From contig JAURVB010013874.1 in the NCBI GenBank assembly GCA_033002965.1, positions 237,829 through 301,828 of the forward strand: 64,000 bases of DNA, read 5' to 3'. Under the pieces are notes generated by a model. It worked only from the letters and a program-made list of their open reading frames with translations. It ran no database searches and was not told where the DNA came from. Shown one piece after another: positions 1 to 14,141 of this stretch (within the stretch, counting starts at the first letter, position 1; each line of letters starts with the position of its first letter). This DNA comes from Piper betle (lineage: Eukaryota > Streptophyta > Magnoliopsida > Piperales > Piperaceae). Made by a program: the position numbers and the translations under genes.

Positions 1-13
1 AGTGATATCTTAC

Positions 14-3000
14 ACAGCTGCACCATTCTTCAGGAGAAGTGCAACGCAATCTTTCTTGCCATAGCCAGCTGCATAATGCAAGGGAGTATTTTTGTTCTTA
101 TCCACGGCATCCACTGCAGCCCCAGCCTCCAAAAGAACCTGGACGCATTGAACCTGAAAGAACCAGAAAAGTTCATAATTTCAGCTTAAATAAATTTCAG
201 AACATGGTGAAACTGTCATCATATACTATAATTATGTGCAATGTTCTAAACATTTGATTAGAGTGCTCAATCTAACACTTAACATTTGATAAACATATAA
301 AATAATTCTCCTGCAGTGATGTTCATTTTTTAACACAACGAAAACTAAAATACCAGGAAAAGAAGCATACTTAACCACAACCTGCATGCTAGAAGTAACC
401 GTAGGCAGGAAAATAAAAAACTAAGTAATACAAAATTTACAAAGAAGCAAGTCTTTCCTCGACAAATGATGAAAAAGAGAAGACTTTCAAGAAACAACAA
501 ACTAACTCAACCTTAAGTCTGATCACAAAAGAAATTCATTCTCCAATGAACTGTACATACCTCACCATACCCACACGCAAAATGCAAAGCTCTCCGTCCC
601 TCTGAATCAGCTTCATCTTTGTCAGCTCCCTCAGTTAGTGCCTTTTTCAAACCCTATATGGACAATCAATAGTTTCTTTAATAATATTGGCAACCTGGCT
701 ACTAATTCCCTTTAACAAAAAGAGAGAATAAAATTTAACAGGCAGACATATGCAAGGAAAGTCATCACAATGAAGTGTAGCAAACTAAAAAACCAGTAAA
801 AGTTCATGACTTTAGACCATTGATAAAAACTAAATATAAAGAGAGGTGATGTAGAATAAATTTGAAAAAAAACAAACTTTTAGTCAAAACAGTAGCCATA
901 CAGTATAACTCCACCAATGCTCTGCGGCGTTCACATTTACAGGAAGAAGACACTTGACTAGATTAAGAGCCATGTCCTCGATCCCGAGCAAGATAATAGA
1001 AGAAGAAGTATAAGACACTTACCTAGATTATCTTCCATGTCCTTGACCCGAATAAGGTGGAGGAAGAAGAAGAAACTTTGTAGAATAATAAGCATTCAAC
1101 CAACTAGAAATACTAATAGAGAAGACACTTACCAAATAACTATCTAAAACACATGCTTGTTTTTGTACTTCAAAATTTATTGCCAAAGAACAATGAACTT
1201 AAGTTAGCAATACTGTGAAAATTAAATTTAATATAAAATACCTCTACATCACCAACACTAGCAGTATGATGAATAATGGATTCATCTTCGTCTCCTGCAT
1301 CTTCTTCTGTTTCTTCAGCTCCAGAAAGCTCGGTTGTCGTTGCTGCCTCTCCAGGCTCTCCTGTCGAAAGTCCCATGGCTTCGCCCAGCTTTTGCATTAC
1401 CTCCGGATCATTCCAATACCTATTCCGTCACATAAAGAGCAACACATATCACAAATGCTATTTGGAATTAATAACCAACCTCTGACATAGTAATTCAAAT
1501 ACCAAAAATAACAATTACACCTCATCATAGCCTCCATCCCCCCACTCTCAATCTCATCCATCATGGGTTTAAGAGATGGATCCTGCTTTATCTGTGCCAT
1601 TCTTTCTTCAATATGTTCCCGCTGAGACGGATCGGAGAAACTTTCTATCATGCCAGACATAGCTGGATCCTGGAATTAAATAGTGATTACATTCTACCGC
1701 CAACAAATGGATGGAACAAAGAGAAAAGAAAAATAGAGAACAAATGAAAAAGGAGAAAACCTGCATCAGAGCATTCCCAAGGCGTTCTGCCATATTCATA
1801 AAGTCAGAGTTTTGCATGACTTGTTGCATAGTCGTCAAGTATTGCTGTGTATCCAATTCAGGCACACCGTCATTCTCAACAGTCCTCTTAAGTTGGTCAG
1901 CCATCTGATTAAATGCAGGATCCTGTGCTATTTGTTCCGCTAGATTTTTTATACTAGGATCCTGTTGTAGTTTGAAAGGATTAATTTTTTTAAAAAAATG
2001 TGAGAAGTTTGAGTAATTTACATATATAAGTACATAGAAACATGGAGTAACAAGGGTATCAACTCATCATCTACACAACTCCAATATGGATATGGGAGTT
2101 GACAATAGAGCACGCATGACCATTGTCTCTATATCACGTGAGGTTGTGTCTCACAGACTTGACTATTGGAACAACCCATTGGTAATACAAGACCCATGTC
2201 ATCAATTCATACTAGCTGGGATGACAAAGATATATTCATATATTTCTGATCAGAAAAGCATACACCTTAGTAAAAAACATAGAAATGCAATAAGGTTTCC
2301 CTTCAGGCTAGGTGATGGCTGGGAAGCATATCACCCAAAAACATATGACCTCAGGCAAATTGGAAAATAATAAAAAAAGTAACAAACAAGCACTCCAACG
2401 AAAGGTTCTATCCAGAAAAACTTCAAATTCTCATGAATTGATTAGAATAAAAAAGAGTTTCCAAAGAATGTACGGTACATCAAGCAGGCCAGACAGGGCA
2501 GAAAAATCAAAAGGACTAGCAAATGGAGCGCCCGGTTGAGAACTTGGTCCTCTATTCCCTGCTTGAGGATTAACTGACGAAGCTTCAGGATTGGAACCCT
2601 TCTCCACTGAAGAAGAATTGTCATCTGGCAAGTACATAATAAAAAGCATACAGTCACACAATAACACCAAAATTATGCAAAAACACAAGTAGCAAACCAA
2701 GTGCTACAAACACAAAATCTTCCTAAACTTAATTGTCTTTGATATTATAACTGCACAAATCAACTAAACCTGAATTCCACTCTCTAGAAACAACCAAAAA
2801 ATATAAACAGTTGAAGTAGCAAAATTAATAAAATTCCATATTAGCCGGAAAATTAAAAAAATAGATCTTTTGTTTCATATTAACAATTTGATACATGCGG
2901 TTTAATTAATAGCTGATAACTTCAACAATTTCATCATATCCAAAAAAAAAAAATTCAAACAAAAATAGAAACACAACCAAATCGAAAATCATAATCCCAT

Positions 3001-3194
3001 GATCGAATTTCCAAGGCCAACTTCCATTCTAACCAATCCAAATTATGCTTCAACTCCCCATTCCAAACAAAAAAATCCTAAACTCAATAATCAAGCACTT
3101 GGAGATATGACAAGCCCATGAATCACCACCCATCCAACACAATCAAATCCAGCAACAACATAACAGAACGTGAGAGACCTTGACTGCCCGACAT
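14..3194 (-). CDS. AKR2: Ankyrin repeat protein AKR2 (5' part; last exon(s) off the left edge)
   Basis: Chaperone-type cytosolic receptor that in Arabidopsis (AKR2A/B) binds chloroplast outer-envelope and other tail-anchored proteins. Exons read on the minus strand: 3179-3194 (MSGSQ), 2479-2624, 1761-1961, 1521-1669, 1242-1419, 561-653, 14-153, all with GT donors and AG acceptors and a continuous frame. The order fits the family: an acidic Ser-rich N-terminus ([15 protein letters not shown]), [20 protein letters not shown], two STI1-like blocks ([33 protein letters not shown]), an acidic linker, then ankyrin repeats beginning [19 protein letters not shown] and continuing with [13 protein letters not shown] and [15 protein letters not shown]. 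The last exon seen ends in NGAAV at a GTAAG donor, so the C-terminal exon lies outside the window. No lesion is visible. The start is the first ATG, in a GC-rich leader at 3195-3400. Family assignment is secure; exon 1 is short but conserved in position. Confidence 0.9.
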
Positions 3195-5366
3195 GATCGA
3201 TGAGAGGAGGTGAAATCCGACTCAAAGACGCAGACTTTCCGATCGCCGGGGGCGATGCAACTTCCTCCTCCGCCGCCGCCGGAACCCTAGCAACGGCCGC
3301 ACCTCCACGTCGAGGATGGCGGTTGAAAACGTGAAAGGGTTGGAGGTTAAACGGGAACGGTCAGATCGTCCGATTCCGTTTTTGTTGATTGGCGAACTGC
3401 CCAACTACCATGTCGCATGTGGGCCCCGCGTCCGATTCTATGTGCCAGGTCGAGGTTGAGCCCGTACGGCTCAAAGGGGAATAGAAGATTAATAGTTTTA
3501 TCATAAATTATTATTTATAATTTTTTTATTTTCTCCGAGCTAATTAAAACAGAATCTTAAAAAAAATATTTACATTTATTTGGTAATTTAAAAAAACTAA
3601 GTGAAAATACCATGTAGAAGCAAGTTCAATACTTCTTAATTGTACTTCTCACAAAATAATACAGATATAAAAAAGAGTTTTTTTTATAAGAGAAGGGAGG
3701 AATTTTTTATATTATTGATTGACAGAAATGAGGTCTAATTATTAAAAAAGAGAACTTTTTAAATTATTTAAAATACCCTCACTTAAAAATAAAATAAATT
3801 CACCAAAATTTTAAAATGAATATAATGACCAACTATTCACCCTAGGCCTTGGGCGGTCAACAAAGGCAAGCGAACTGGGTCGCGCCAAATTTTGTCAACC
3901 CCAACTTAAGGGAGGGCAAATATGGCCACTCATGGGCCAACGACAACGTACATCAGACTCAACCAAATCTAATTGCCCTTGACCTAGATTTGGCCAACCG
4001 ATCGTCCTAAGGGTAGCCTATCACATTAGTGAAAAAAAATTTTAATTTTTAATTTTATTTAAATTTAACATAATGGCAATTTTGTCATTATAACAAAAAA
4101 TCCTTTTTGTAATTAACTTTAATTTTCCGACCACGTGATAGCATTAATAAAATTTATCCTTCCTTTTTCGGTAAAAAACTAAAAAAAAAATCGACTCAGC
4201 TAATAGTAGGGCCAACACAGCTCCAAAGCCAACCTGCTGGTCAAATGCTTCAACTCTCGTTGCAAGTCCTAAAAATAAACATAATGTATAATCGACAATT
4301 TATTTAAGATAATAACGCGCATCTTCATAACTCAAATCTCTTATCCATGATAAACTATTATAAAAATAAAAACTTGACCAAAATACAATCGAGTGCACTT
4401 ATGCTATAAGACTTGTTATTTATACACATTATGATTCTGCAAGTTCATTTTATTAATCCTTGCTCTTTTGCAGGCATTATCATCTTCTATGTCGTGGTGT
4501 CATACTTTAAGATTTTTCTTAATCACTGGTTCATATATTAAAGGTAAATTAATTGAAAATTGTATAATAAAATCAATATCACAGGATCCAAAGACCAATC
4601 TGAAGAATGAATAATGAATAAAAAAAGTAAATGAGAATGCTCAAAGTTGAACCGAACTGGCAATATTTTGTTTTTGGTGAAGATATCATAAAATAACCAG
4701 ATTTCAAAGTTTTATTTGAAAAATATCTAAATTTATAAAATTATATTAAATATAATCAGTTTTAGCACTTTTATATCAATTATGACTAAATTCCATCATT
4801 TTTATTTAATAACAAAAATACCCATAATGTTTATTTTACTTAATACCAAAATAGTTAATAGATAAAAGTTATGAATTTACTAATTATCGATATATAAATA
4901 AAAAAGACTAATAAATGATAAATAAACTCTAAAATTATATTATTGACGAGCAAAAGAGTAAAAATATTTTTTATTGAATTTTGGACCATCAAAAATAAAA
5001 AAATATTGGGTGGTTGAAATTTGAAATTAAAATTGGCATATTTTATTTGAAACTAAAATTTTTGTTTTATCGAATATATTTTTATTATGAATATGTTTTT
5101 AAAAAAATTTAATATCATTCATCATATAAAATGAAAGAAAAATATATTTAAAAAGATTTGAAGTTGGATTACGAGTATTTATGTCAATGAAATAAATATG
5201 ATGAGCTAAAGATTCTTAAAATATATTAATTGACTATATATATAATAAATTTAAGATCGATTATATCTTATATATAAACTTATAGTTTTCATTCTCCGTG
5301 AATAAAAATATTGAAATTTGATTATTTGTGATATTTTCATTTTATTTTTAAAAAAATATATAAAAA
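3195..5366. other. AT-rich intergenic region
   Basis: The first 250 bases (3195-3450) are GC-richer and form the AKR2 leader and promoter. The rest is AT-rich. A slightly GC-richer island lies at about 3840-4260, with neither a reading frame nor terminal repeats that I can recognise. No gene is supported here. Confidence 0.5.
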
Positions 5367-5435
5367 CGTTGCCGGGAATTAAGCCCAGGTCACTGCGTGA
5401 CAGGCGGGAATAGACTTGGGAGGTGTAGTTTTTTA
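5367..5435 (-). pseudogene. tRNA-Asp(GUC)-like relic
   Basis: On the minus strand the anticodon arm and T arm resemble plant tRNA-Asp: ATTCCCGCCTGTCACGC with the GUC anticodon, then GACCTGGGCTTAATTCCCGG and CAACG. The 5' acceptor strand and D arm (CTACACCTCCCAAGTCT) do not pair properly and the 3' end lacks GGCG. It is a degenerate tRNA gene or a tRNA-derived repeat fragment, not a working tRNA. Confidence 0.6.
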
Positions 5436-5576
5436 ATAAATATAAATTATTCTAAAATCACCGCTCGAAATTAATGCAGCTTGCATCATTGTCCAAGAGA
5501 AAGACATGCAACAACTGATGTTGGTGAAGAAGCAGTCATAATGGTGCTTTGTAGGAACAACAATATTGTTTACAAA

Positions 5577-8500
5577 TTAAAAGCCATGATCTTCCACGTC
5601 AAACCTCATTAGCAGCTTGGGATTCTTGGATCTCTCCCCCTTGCGGTTGTAGAGTGGAACTACTCGGATTCCTGGCCTTATCTCGGAGACAGGCAAGCAA
5701 GTTTGGCCTGCAAAGTCATCCTTCTCAACCATCGTGTCTTCTTCATGCACCTCTAGCCTAAGGATAACCAGTTACCCTTAACTCAAATGTGTACATTTGA
5801 TTCCACATTGGTATCCATTTATCGGCGACTGTTTTTGTATTCTTCATTGGGTAATGATCAGCTAGGACTCCAGTTATGCCCACTTTTGAGAAGAAATCCA
5901 TGAAACCAGAGCTTATGTGATGAGATATTGCAGACAATTTTTTACCTGAAGTGCGTATACTATGTTTGCTTCTCTGGTTAGTTGACTTACTTTTGTACTA
6001 AAATCTGGGGGAGAGCAATAATCAAAATATAGTACGTCGGAAATCAAATTGCCATCCATCTCCCATATACAACTTAACCTGCTGATCATAAACTAACCTT
6101 AAAAGGAGAAATATTGGCAGTATAATGTGATCATGGTGGTCAGAAAGGAAATTGTAATCCACCTTAAGAATTTTCCTGATTTTTGTTTCCTTTTGGGATC
6201 GATCATATATACTTCACCATTTGATCTATTTTGCAGTGGAAAGTCAGGTTTCTTTATGTATCCACGCTCTCCATTTGGCTCTGAACATCCCTTGCATCAA
6301 TCATAGAGGCCTACCATGACTCTGTTGTTGGATGAACCATGAAGAAACTGCTTCATATGCAAAATGTGGAATAAAAACACCTTAGAAAATCAGCATTCTT
6401 TCACAAAGGTTAAGCTTGCTTCATGGATCAAAGAAATGCCATTTGCAGTACCTTGGCAGAACCGTTAATTACTTTAGTTCCGGTATGTTTTTTGGTATTC
6501 AGAAACAGTCCCAGTCCAATCTTTATATTAATTCAGCACTCGACAGCAACATGTGCCATAATTCAATCTTAATGGTTTTCAATCGTGATTAAAAACTAAA
6601 ATAGTAGGGAATCTGTGGCAAAATAAAATTCTGAGCAAAAAACTTCATGATATCTACTTGTTTGAAGATCTGACCTGCATATTAAACACTACCACTGAGC
6701 TCCGTGCATCCATCCAATCAATGGATTATAATTTGAAGAGCTAATCCTCAGTTCCTTTGGGATACACCCTTAACAAAATCCTCTGAGTGAACCTACATGT
6801 GAAATAAGGCAAGGGGATTCTTGTGGTGATACACATTCTCTAATTAGTTGGATTTTGGCTAAAGCATGTCTGGGACAAATAAATAGATCTTTTGTCAATG
6901 ACTCCTATCTGCAGTCTGTAGTCGGAACCACTTAGTAGCAAAATATCTCAAATAGCATAGCAGTATGTGATACATGAAAACAGTTAAAATTTTTACTTCA
7001 TTAACAATGAAGCAGAAGTTATTCTGAATATATACTATAGAACCACATTTGTGAAAAGTTCAGCACAGTTTACTGATTTAAGTGCTAGGGTGCTGAGTAG
7101 ATTGGTCACATTCTATTTAAAATTTAAAACCAGATGTACCTAAGCTTGGGAAAACTAATTAAGTTGATCAGATAAAGTAAACGAATTTTATACGAGTTTT
7201 TTTTTAAAAAGCTCTTACAATTACAGCTACGCAATACTTCTAGTGCCCAGTTAGCTATCAGATGTGCCAAAGTTCATAATCACTTATCTCTTTTCATATT
7301 CATATAAATAAATCAATGTTTAGCAGAAACTCTTAGGAAAGGGAGAATAGTATGTGGAATAGAAGAAGTTTGCATATTTGAGTACCTGATAACGTCACTA
7401 GCATGTTTTGCAATAGGCTTTTCTAGCTTTTGCTCACTCATGCTAAGCCGCCTAACTTTATCAGGATCAAGGAATCTTTGTCGAGCCCTTTCCTTTTCCT
7501 GCGTGAATTGCAATTGGACGTTGATACTCAGGTGCTGTCGGCATTTGAATGTCATCATCTGAATCTTCATCTCCTTGATCATGATCAGACAGTCTCTGAT
7601 AATTACGAAAGAATTAGCAGTATACTTGAGACTTGAGAACTTCAATTAAAACTACCTCAATGTTAAACGAACTTGTGATCAACTTCTGCATCATGCATGA
7701 AGCATGGAATATCTTGTCCCCATGGTTCTTCCTTCACCGGATCCTCCTTTTTCTTCTTTGTGTCTTTAGTCTCTGCTCCAGTACTATAATTTTCTACCAC
7801 CTTTATCTTTTCTGGTGGTTTTGTTCAAATCATTATTCTGTTTTTCAGTGAATCCGGTGAAGGGAATTCTGCAAAATGATCATCTGGGTAAAACAATATG
7901 CTTCCGAATGCTACTGTGATCATCTGCCAAACACAATATTAAAATTGGAAACGTTCGCATTCTCATCACCACTTCAAAATTTAAAATATAGGCAGGGTCT
8001 GCGTATGGAATATGTGTATTCATTGATTGCTATTTTCTATGAAAGCATAATCTATATTCATGAAAAGGGATTTATTTTTATGACTGGAAATTTTTTATCA
8101 ATTATTAATGTTGAAAATCTGTGTAAATGATTCATGCTTGACACAACTATAACCTTACATTTGCTACTTTTGTTCGAAGACCTGGACTGGCACTAAGGTG
8201 GTCCTCCAACGTTATTACAACTGGATATGGTGATGCAACGAAGGGATGCTCCTTGATTGTTTGCAAACATGGGATAAGATTTACTGGTCGAGTCAGAGCC
8301 CCATACAGAGAGAAGAACAGATATTTTAATTTGTAAGGCTAGATGCAAACTGAACAGTCGGGATTTTTTTTTTTACTGTTTTAAAAACTACCATTCAAAT
8401 GTAGAAGATACGAATTGATAAGGGAGATAAAAAATGGTGAAGCCAAGCACACTGGAGTATGCCATAACTCTCCATGGATGATGTGAATATCATCACTCGT

Positions 8501-9092
8501 CGGATTAGGCCACAGATCTAGTTCAATGACTCTTACTCCTCTCAACAGTGCTTCCTTGATTGGGACCTCACTGCAGTCGCTGCTCAGTCTGGTTACCATC
8601 AAGTAGGAATTTTGGCCTGTGTATATATAATAATCAAGTCGCTGAAATCAAATGATCACTTCAATGAGAATAATCAATAAACATCAAATGCAAGCATAGG
8701 GGAAAAAAGTAGGGAACATCATTTACTAAATTCTCCAAACATAACAAGGATTAATTAAACAAGCAGCATGCTTGAGTTAGTTTGATTGAGCACTTACTAG
8801 ATTGAGTTTACCTTGTCGGAGGAGACAACCATATTGTGATTCGAGAAAAGATACCGATAGAAGGCGTCAAGATTGAGGCCCTTGAAAAGCACCACACCGA
8901 GGTGCTTCAACTCACCGAGACTATCGAGCACCGCCTGCGCACCATCCTTGGTAGCACCCGCCTGCCCCTGTACATCCTCCAGAAAACGGTGCACCTCCTC
9001 CACACCCATCACACCATTCTTAGCGTCTTCGTTGAATACCTTCGGGACTTCATCCGCATCCGGAAGCTCCTCCAGAAGCAGAAGCAGACCAT
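5577..9092 (-). pseudogene. Phosphoinositide-specific phospholipase C pseudogene
   Basis: Intact relatives hydrolyse PIP2 at the plasma membrane. All plant PI-PLC modules are recognisable in order: the VCFCF N-terminus and EF-hand-like lobe (8812-9092), X domain (8469-8641, about 8159-8301, then 7923 down to about 7660), X-Y linker (about 7386-7590), Y domain (6675-6792, 6163-6321) and C2 domain (5991-6078, 5577 to about 5887), ending [12 protein letters not shown] and a stop. It is broken repeatedly. There is a frameshift near 9045. About 20 residues are missing before TGQNSYL. The first catalytic His is Gln (8612-8614). TGA stops lie at 7825-7827 and at 6301-6303 (a Trp position). Further frameshifts lie near 7475, 6745, 6690, 6030 and 5770. 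The acceptor before ALTRPVNL reads TATGG rather than AG. The second catalytic His (HIIHGE) survives. Spacing matches ancestral introns, so this decayed in place rather than being a retrocopy. Confidence 0.9.
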
Positions 9093-10862
9093 GTAAGAAA
9101 AGGAGGAAGAAGAAGAGGGATGAGAAATTGGGGTAGGGCCGTAGGGGAGGTATAGCTTTGGAAGGAGAGGTTGAGTGAGGAGGGGAAGACAAGGTCGGAG
9201 AATCGGATACCGCTATTTGTTGTTTGCTTGGAGCTTTTTGGAAGCGTGGGTTCGATGGCTTTGTTCGGGTGCTTTGCTCTTCCCGACCGTCAGCTTTTTG
9301 AATTCACCCGCCACAATTCTCTCCCGCCACGGGCTGCCAGATGCCCCATGGACCGGGCCAATACTACATAAATATATTTCAATGTACAATATTTGCATGC
9401 ATTATTTTTCCCACGGGGTGTAAACGAGCCGATTTTAATGAGCTGAGCTGAGCAGGGATTTTTAAATTTGAAGTGATTTTTAGCAAGCATGCTTGAATTT
9501 GTTTGAGTGGTTGATGAGTTTTGATGTATTATAGGTCAAGTCGAACTCGTCTACAATTTACGGTATTTGAGCTAAATTCGTATTCGACTCGTTATGTTTT
9601 TTAACTGAGCGAATATTTATGCTTGACTCAGTGCTTGACTTATATAAGATCAAATTTTTTTTCTAACACTATATAAATTCAATAGTATTAATGAGCTGAA
9701 TCAAACCAATTATTTTTCGAGTTTGAACATATCAAACTTGAATTTCGAGCCAAGCCATGCAGAACACTCAAGCTCTGTTCGTTGTTCATTGAGCTATTTA
9801 TTTCGAGCCAAATATTTTTTCGAACATAAAATTAACAAACACAAGTTCAATAAAAATATAAAATACCTACGAGCAAGTTATGGCTTATTTACCTTGGTCA
9901 AGTTTGAGTTTTATACGTACACTAATTAATTCAAGTTCAAAAAACAAAAACTATTTTGACTTGCATTTATGTATACATTAAACTTTGTATTTTTATGTAA
10001 AAACTGTTATCAATCCAATATTCTTTTATTGTTAAAGGTATATAGTTCGGGAAAGGGTATGCATGGAACACGACCAAGCCTGAACCCGTTTCATCCGTGC
10101 TTGAATTGAACTTCAGATATGGGTTTAATCAAGCCTAAATTTGAGCCCCGAATAACCCAAGTATGAACCAATAGCAATTGTCTAACATTACCAAGTGTCT
10201 CGCATAAAGCAAGTAGGTATTCATGACAAAAAAATAAAAGAATTCATCTTTATGGTCAGAGCATGTTTGGGATTCAAAATTCCATACTAAAATAGAACCG
10301 GAACTCAAAATTCTTGTATTGGATTGGGTTGGCACCTGAAATACGAACGATTAACACCGTATTTTTTAAACTATGGGCAGCTTTGAAAAGGAACCCCCTA
10401 CGGTAATAGTTAATAAATATTCCAATTCATTAACAAATGTCAAGAACCTTAAGGGGGGTGATCCATCAAACCTCCGAAATTAAAGAACTCAAATGAGAAT
10501 CGGCCGTTGCTTCAATGTCTCGTCCTTCTCTCTCTACCAGAACAAACCTTTAAAACACAACTGCAGAGAACAAATAGTCACTAGAACAAGGATTAATAAT
10601 ACAACCATTACTACCTGCATTTCAAGTTTTCAACTCCAACGCAGATAACTGATTAACAAGGGTGCAATAAAAAGACATTCTCTTAGGTGACATTCAACAA
10701 CAATAGGTTATCAACATTTCCAAAACAATTAACAAGCAAGGATGTCAATGAGTAAAATATGTATGTGACATGAGAAGCTAATAGATATAGTTTTGAAAAA
10801 AAAACGAGATAAACGGGAGAGGAAGACAAGAAAATATTGTTTATTCAAATAAACAAATAACG
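9093..10862. other. Intergenic region with TCGAG/AAGC-type repeat remnant
   Basis: The old PLC promoter occupies roughly 9093-9360. From about 9415 to 9935 the sequence is a relic rich in TTCGAGC/AACTCGA motifs beginning GGGGTGTAAACGAGCC, related in style to the other TCGAG-rich elements in the window. I could not find its matching right end. About 10,000-10,860 holds no gene that I can support. Confidence 0.45.
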
Positions 10863-12778
10863 TTATAATGAATCCTTATCACTGCTAAGCTGCCCACTTG
10901 TCGCTTTTTCTGCTTCCCCTAATACGAACTCCTTCAGGGACTCAACATCTCTCTTGCCTGCAAAACAATATCAATCATTTCTTTGTAAATGGAAATCCAG
11001 AAGACCACACATGGTGTTGACGAAAGTAGAACCATTTTGTAAAAATAAACAGTAAATACAATAAACAAGAAAAACTTATCAAACCATTCAAGGTGGTTTT
11101 TCTGATGTAATCAACAATTTAAATAGCACATGGAACATCCCAGAGCTGACTGAAGGAAAAACTAAAATTAAAAATATGAGCAGGCCATCGAGTAACAAAG
11201 TCTCCTTTGAATTTAAAGTTGTTCTGGTAGTAAAAAAAAAGAAGAAATGAACATATGAACAAACTTACCAAACATAAGACATCAAGAAGTTTACCTTTGT
11301 ACTTTGCAATTTCTTCTCCATCATAGAAAACCTTAAAAGTAGGATAGGAATGGATGTCGACTTTAGTACAGACAGGTTTATTGGTACTGCAATCAACTTG
11401 TCCCACCTCTATCTCATCTTCCCCTTCAACAACCTTTGCCAAATCTTCCCAGAGTGTTCCCAAATTTTTGCTGAAAGTTGAAGAGGACAAAAATGACCAT
11501 TATCAAATGATGGCGGCAACATTTCAATTACCAGATGTGCAAAATACGAGTTTTTTAAGGAGTAAAAGCTATGAACATGTGAACTGCCGCTTTGTTAAGA
11601 AGAAAAATAGTATTTTATTCCATGTCAACAAAGAAGGTAGAAAATATATATTCTACAAAACATCAGAGAAAAGAAAGCTGTGTAATAATACAAAAATATA
11701 AAATGATAAAAGAGAAATACCAGTGTTTACACCAGGGGACGCAAAATTGAACAAACCAAACAGTATCCTTCTCCTTCACCTGAGAACCAAAGTACAAAGA
11801 AAACTGAAACCGACCTGAAACTTTTTCTTACTGATATATAAAATAAGAAAGGAATCACTAATAAACAGATTAAGTTGTAAATAATTTTTTGAACTGTGTA
11901 TCTAAATTTTATCCTTAAAATATTTGCTAATATAGTAATCATCGGAGAAGATTAACCAAGCAGCATCCCAATTTAAAAAGACACCGGTTTCACTGATCTT
12001 GAGGTAGAAGTAAGAATTTCTCTCATATGTAAGTATTAGGATACATGAACGATTGCCACTAAGCAGTCATATTTAGCATCATCATCATTCACCATATTTT
12101 AGGTATTCTCAATTGCTTCAATGATCGATCCAACGCTATTTTCTATTTCTATCAAACAATACTTATTACTACAGGTTAGGGCAGACACAGATAAGTGCTT
12201 TTACTATTCAACTAAAACGCAATAGATTGTTGAACCTCACGCATGAGCTCAAGGCCTACTACAGACAAAGCGCCTACCCTTGTAATTGCAAACTTTCCAA
12301 AATGATTCCAAACACTTAAACAAATACTAGTCTGCATCGACGTCTCATGAGCAGATATAACACCACCTAAACCCCATCAATCAACACAGAATTCAGATTC
12401 ACCCATCATAAAGATCTTAATACCATACAACAAAGACAAACCTAATTCCAACATCCAATCACCAAAACTACCTGCTGTGTTATACTAAACCTAGCAAACA
12501 ACAAAGGGGGCGGCAAGCATTCCAAACAAACCCAAGTCCAGATCAACATCGACAACAAAAACTAAATCTACTCAAACTCCACACCGCCGCACCAAATCGA
12601 AGGAAACAAAGGAAGCCAAAGATTGGATTTTGATGCCCGATTAGCACCATACCTTGTCGGAGAAGATGGATTCTGTCAAAGTGATGACCTCGGCTGCTGC
12701 AGGAAGAGATAGGGAGGCGAGGAGGAGGGGAAAGAGGAGAAGGAGAAGGAGAAGTCGAGCTTGTCGTCCGACGGCCAT
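10863..12778 (-). CDS. PDIL5-1: Protein disulfide isomerase-like 5-1, complete
   Basis: Small single-thioredoxin-domain PDI of the secretory pathway. Four exons: 12653-12778, 11721-11779, 11295-11470 and 10863-10957. They sum to 456 nt, giving 151 residues plus stop, the usual family size. The N-terminus is a signal peptide (MAVGRQARLLLLLLFPLLLA, cleavage probably after the following Ala run). The mature protein starts EVITLTESIFSDKVKEKDT. The redox centre is VPWCKHC (CxxC), formed across the exon 2/3 junction, followed by NLGTLWEDLAK, the buried VDCSTNKPVC, and the cis-Pro motif IHSYPTFKVFYDGEE. The tail is KRDVESLKEFVLGE..., ending SDKDSL with no KDEL, as in the Arabidopsis homologue. All splice sites are GT-AG and there is no lesion. 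In barley the orthologous gene is a known bymovirus susceptibility factor, so orthologues in crops draw attention. Confidence 0.93.
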
Positions 12779-14141
12779 GGCGGCTCCGAAGGCGTATCGA
12801 CGCTATGCGCACCACCAATAAAGCCGTATCGATGGTTCGGGTTATTGGCTAAACCAAAACCGCATTTAGAACTAAACTTATGAATAACACCTCATATTAA
12901 ACTCGATTATTATTGTGTTACAATTGATTGTTTTCGTGAAGACAATTATTGTAATTAACTTGTCCATTTATTTTTTCTACATTAAGTAAAGTGGTTTTTA
13001 AAAAAATATTAATTATAATTAGGAGAAAATATTTTAAACATTTTACAATTAGGACTATATTTAATTAATTTTTTAAAATAATTTTTTATGTAGTTCAATT
13101 ATCCCAATTCCACAGGGATTCTGCTACACTAATTAAAAAAACAATTTACGTTGAAAATAAGATATGTGTTTATTTATATTAAGTTAATTATATTTGCAAA
13201 CAATAGCTATATTTATTACTCGTGCAATGCCACGGATAACATGCTAGTTACCTATCTACTGAATATAATTGATTAAAAAATCAAGCCATTTTTTACTAAA
13301 TGTTTTCTTAAATTTCGAGAATTTTAAAAGCAAAGGCTATAAGGACTATCTTTCTCTTCTCTCTACATTTGACATGTTTAATTTCACCACTATTAAGTCA
13401 TTGCTAATTATAGATCGGTAAAAAAACTATGACATTATATTGATTTTCATATAATGGCCATGTCACTGAATTATTTTACATATTAACATACTATGCACTA
13501 ATTGAGTGTGATGATGATGATCCTTATAAAATTGTCATCATATTATTTTCGGAAACAACATCATCCAATTACATCTTTTTTATGGCATATCTCACTATTT
13601 GACCTGTTACCAAGTTAGTGTCTATGATCATGGTTTGAAGTTAGCACAAAATTTTACCTTAACTCTAAACAACTCATTTAGAATTAGAGTTTACTTTGGA
13701 AAGGAAGAAACACACGTATAAATTAATTGGAATACATCTCATGCTTACACACACCATGATTAAGTATTCATAATTTTCGCTTGATAGCAAACTCTTATTA
13801 AGCATTTAACATGCACCACTTCAACAAACTAACATGTTCAAAAGGTGTTCATATTTGACATCAGATGAATAATAATCTTTAATTATAGTCAACACGACTG
13901 GTTTATTAAATAATTGATAAAATATATATTGTGGAATAAGTCATGATATTACAATTTGTGTGCATTTTCTTTTATTTGTTTGGACCATCTAGTTTGATCA
14001 CACATTCAAATGGATAAATTGTAAAAGCAAAGTAGCAATTTTTAGATACTGATAGGAAGGGGCCGCAACGTATAATTACTACAAAACTTCAAGTTTTAGC
14101 TCGACAGTAGCAAGATCGGCAATGCCAATGGCAAGCATGCC
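12779..14141. other. AT-rich intergenic region
   Basis: The PDIL5-1 promoter lies just right of 12779. The remainder is AT-rich, without a convincing reading frame, structural RNA or terminal repeats. Confidence 0.5.
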
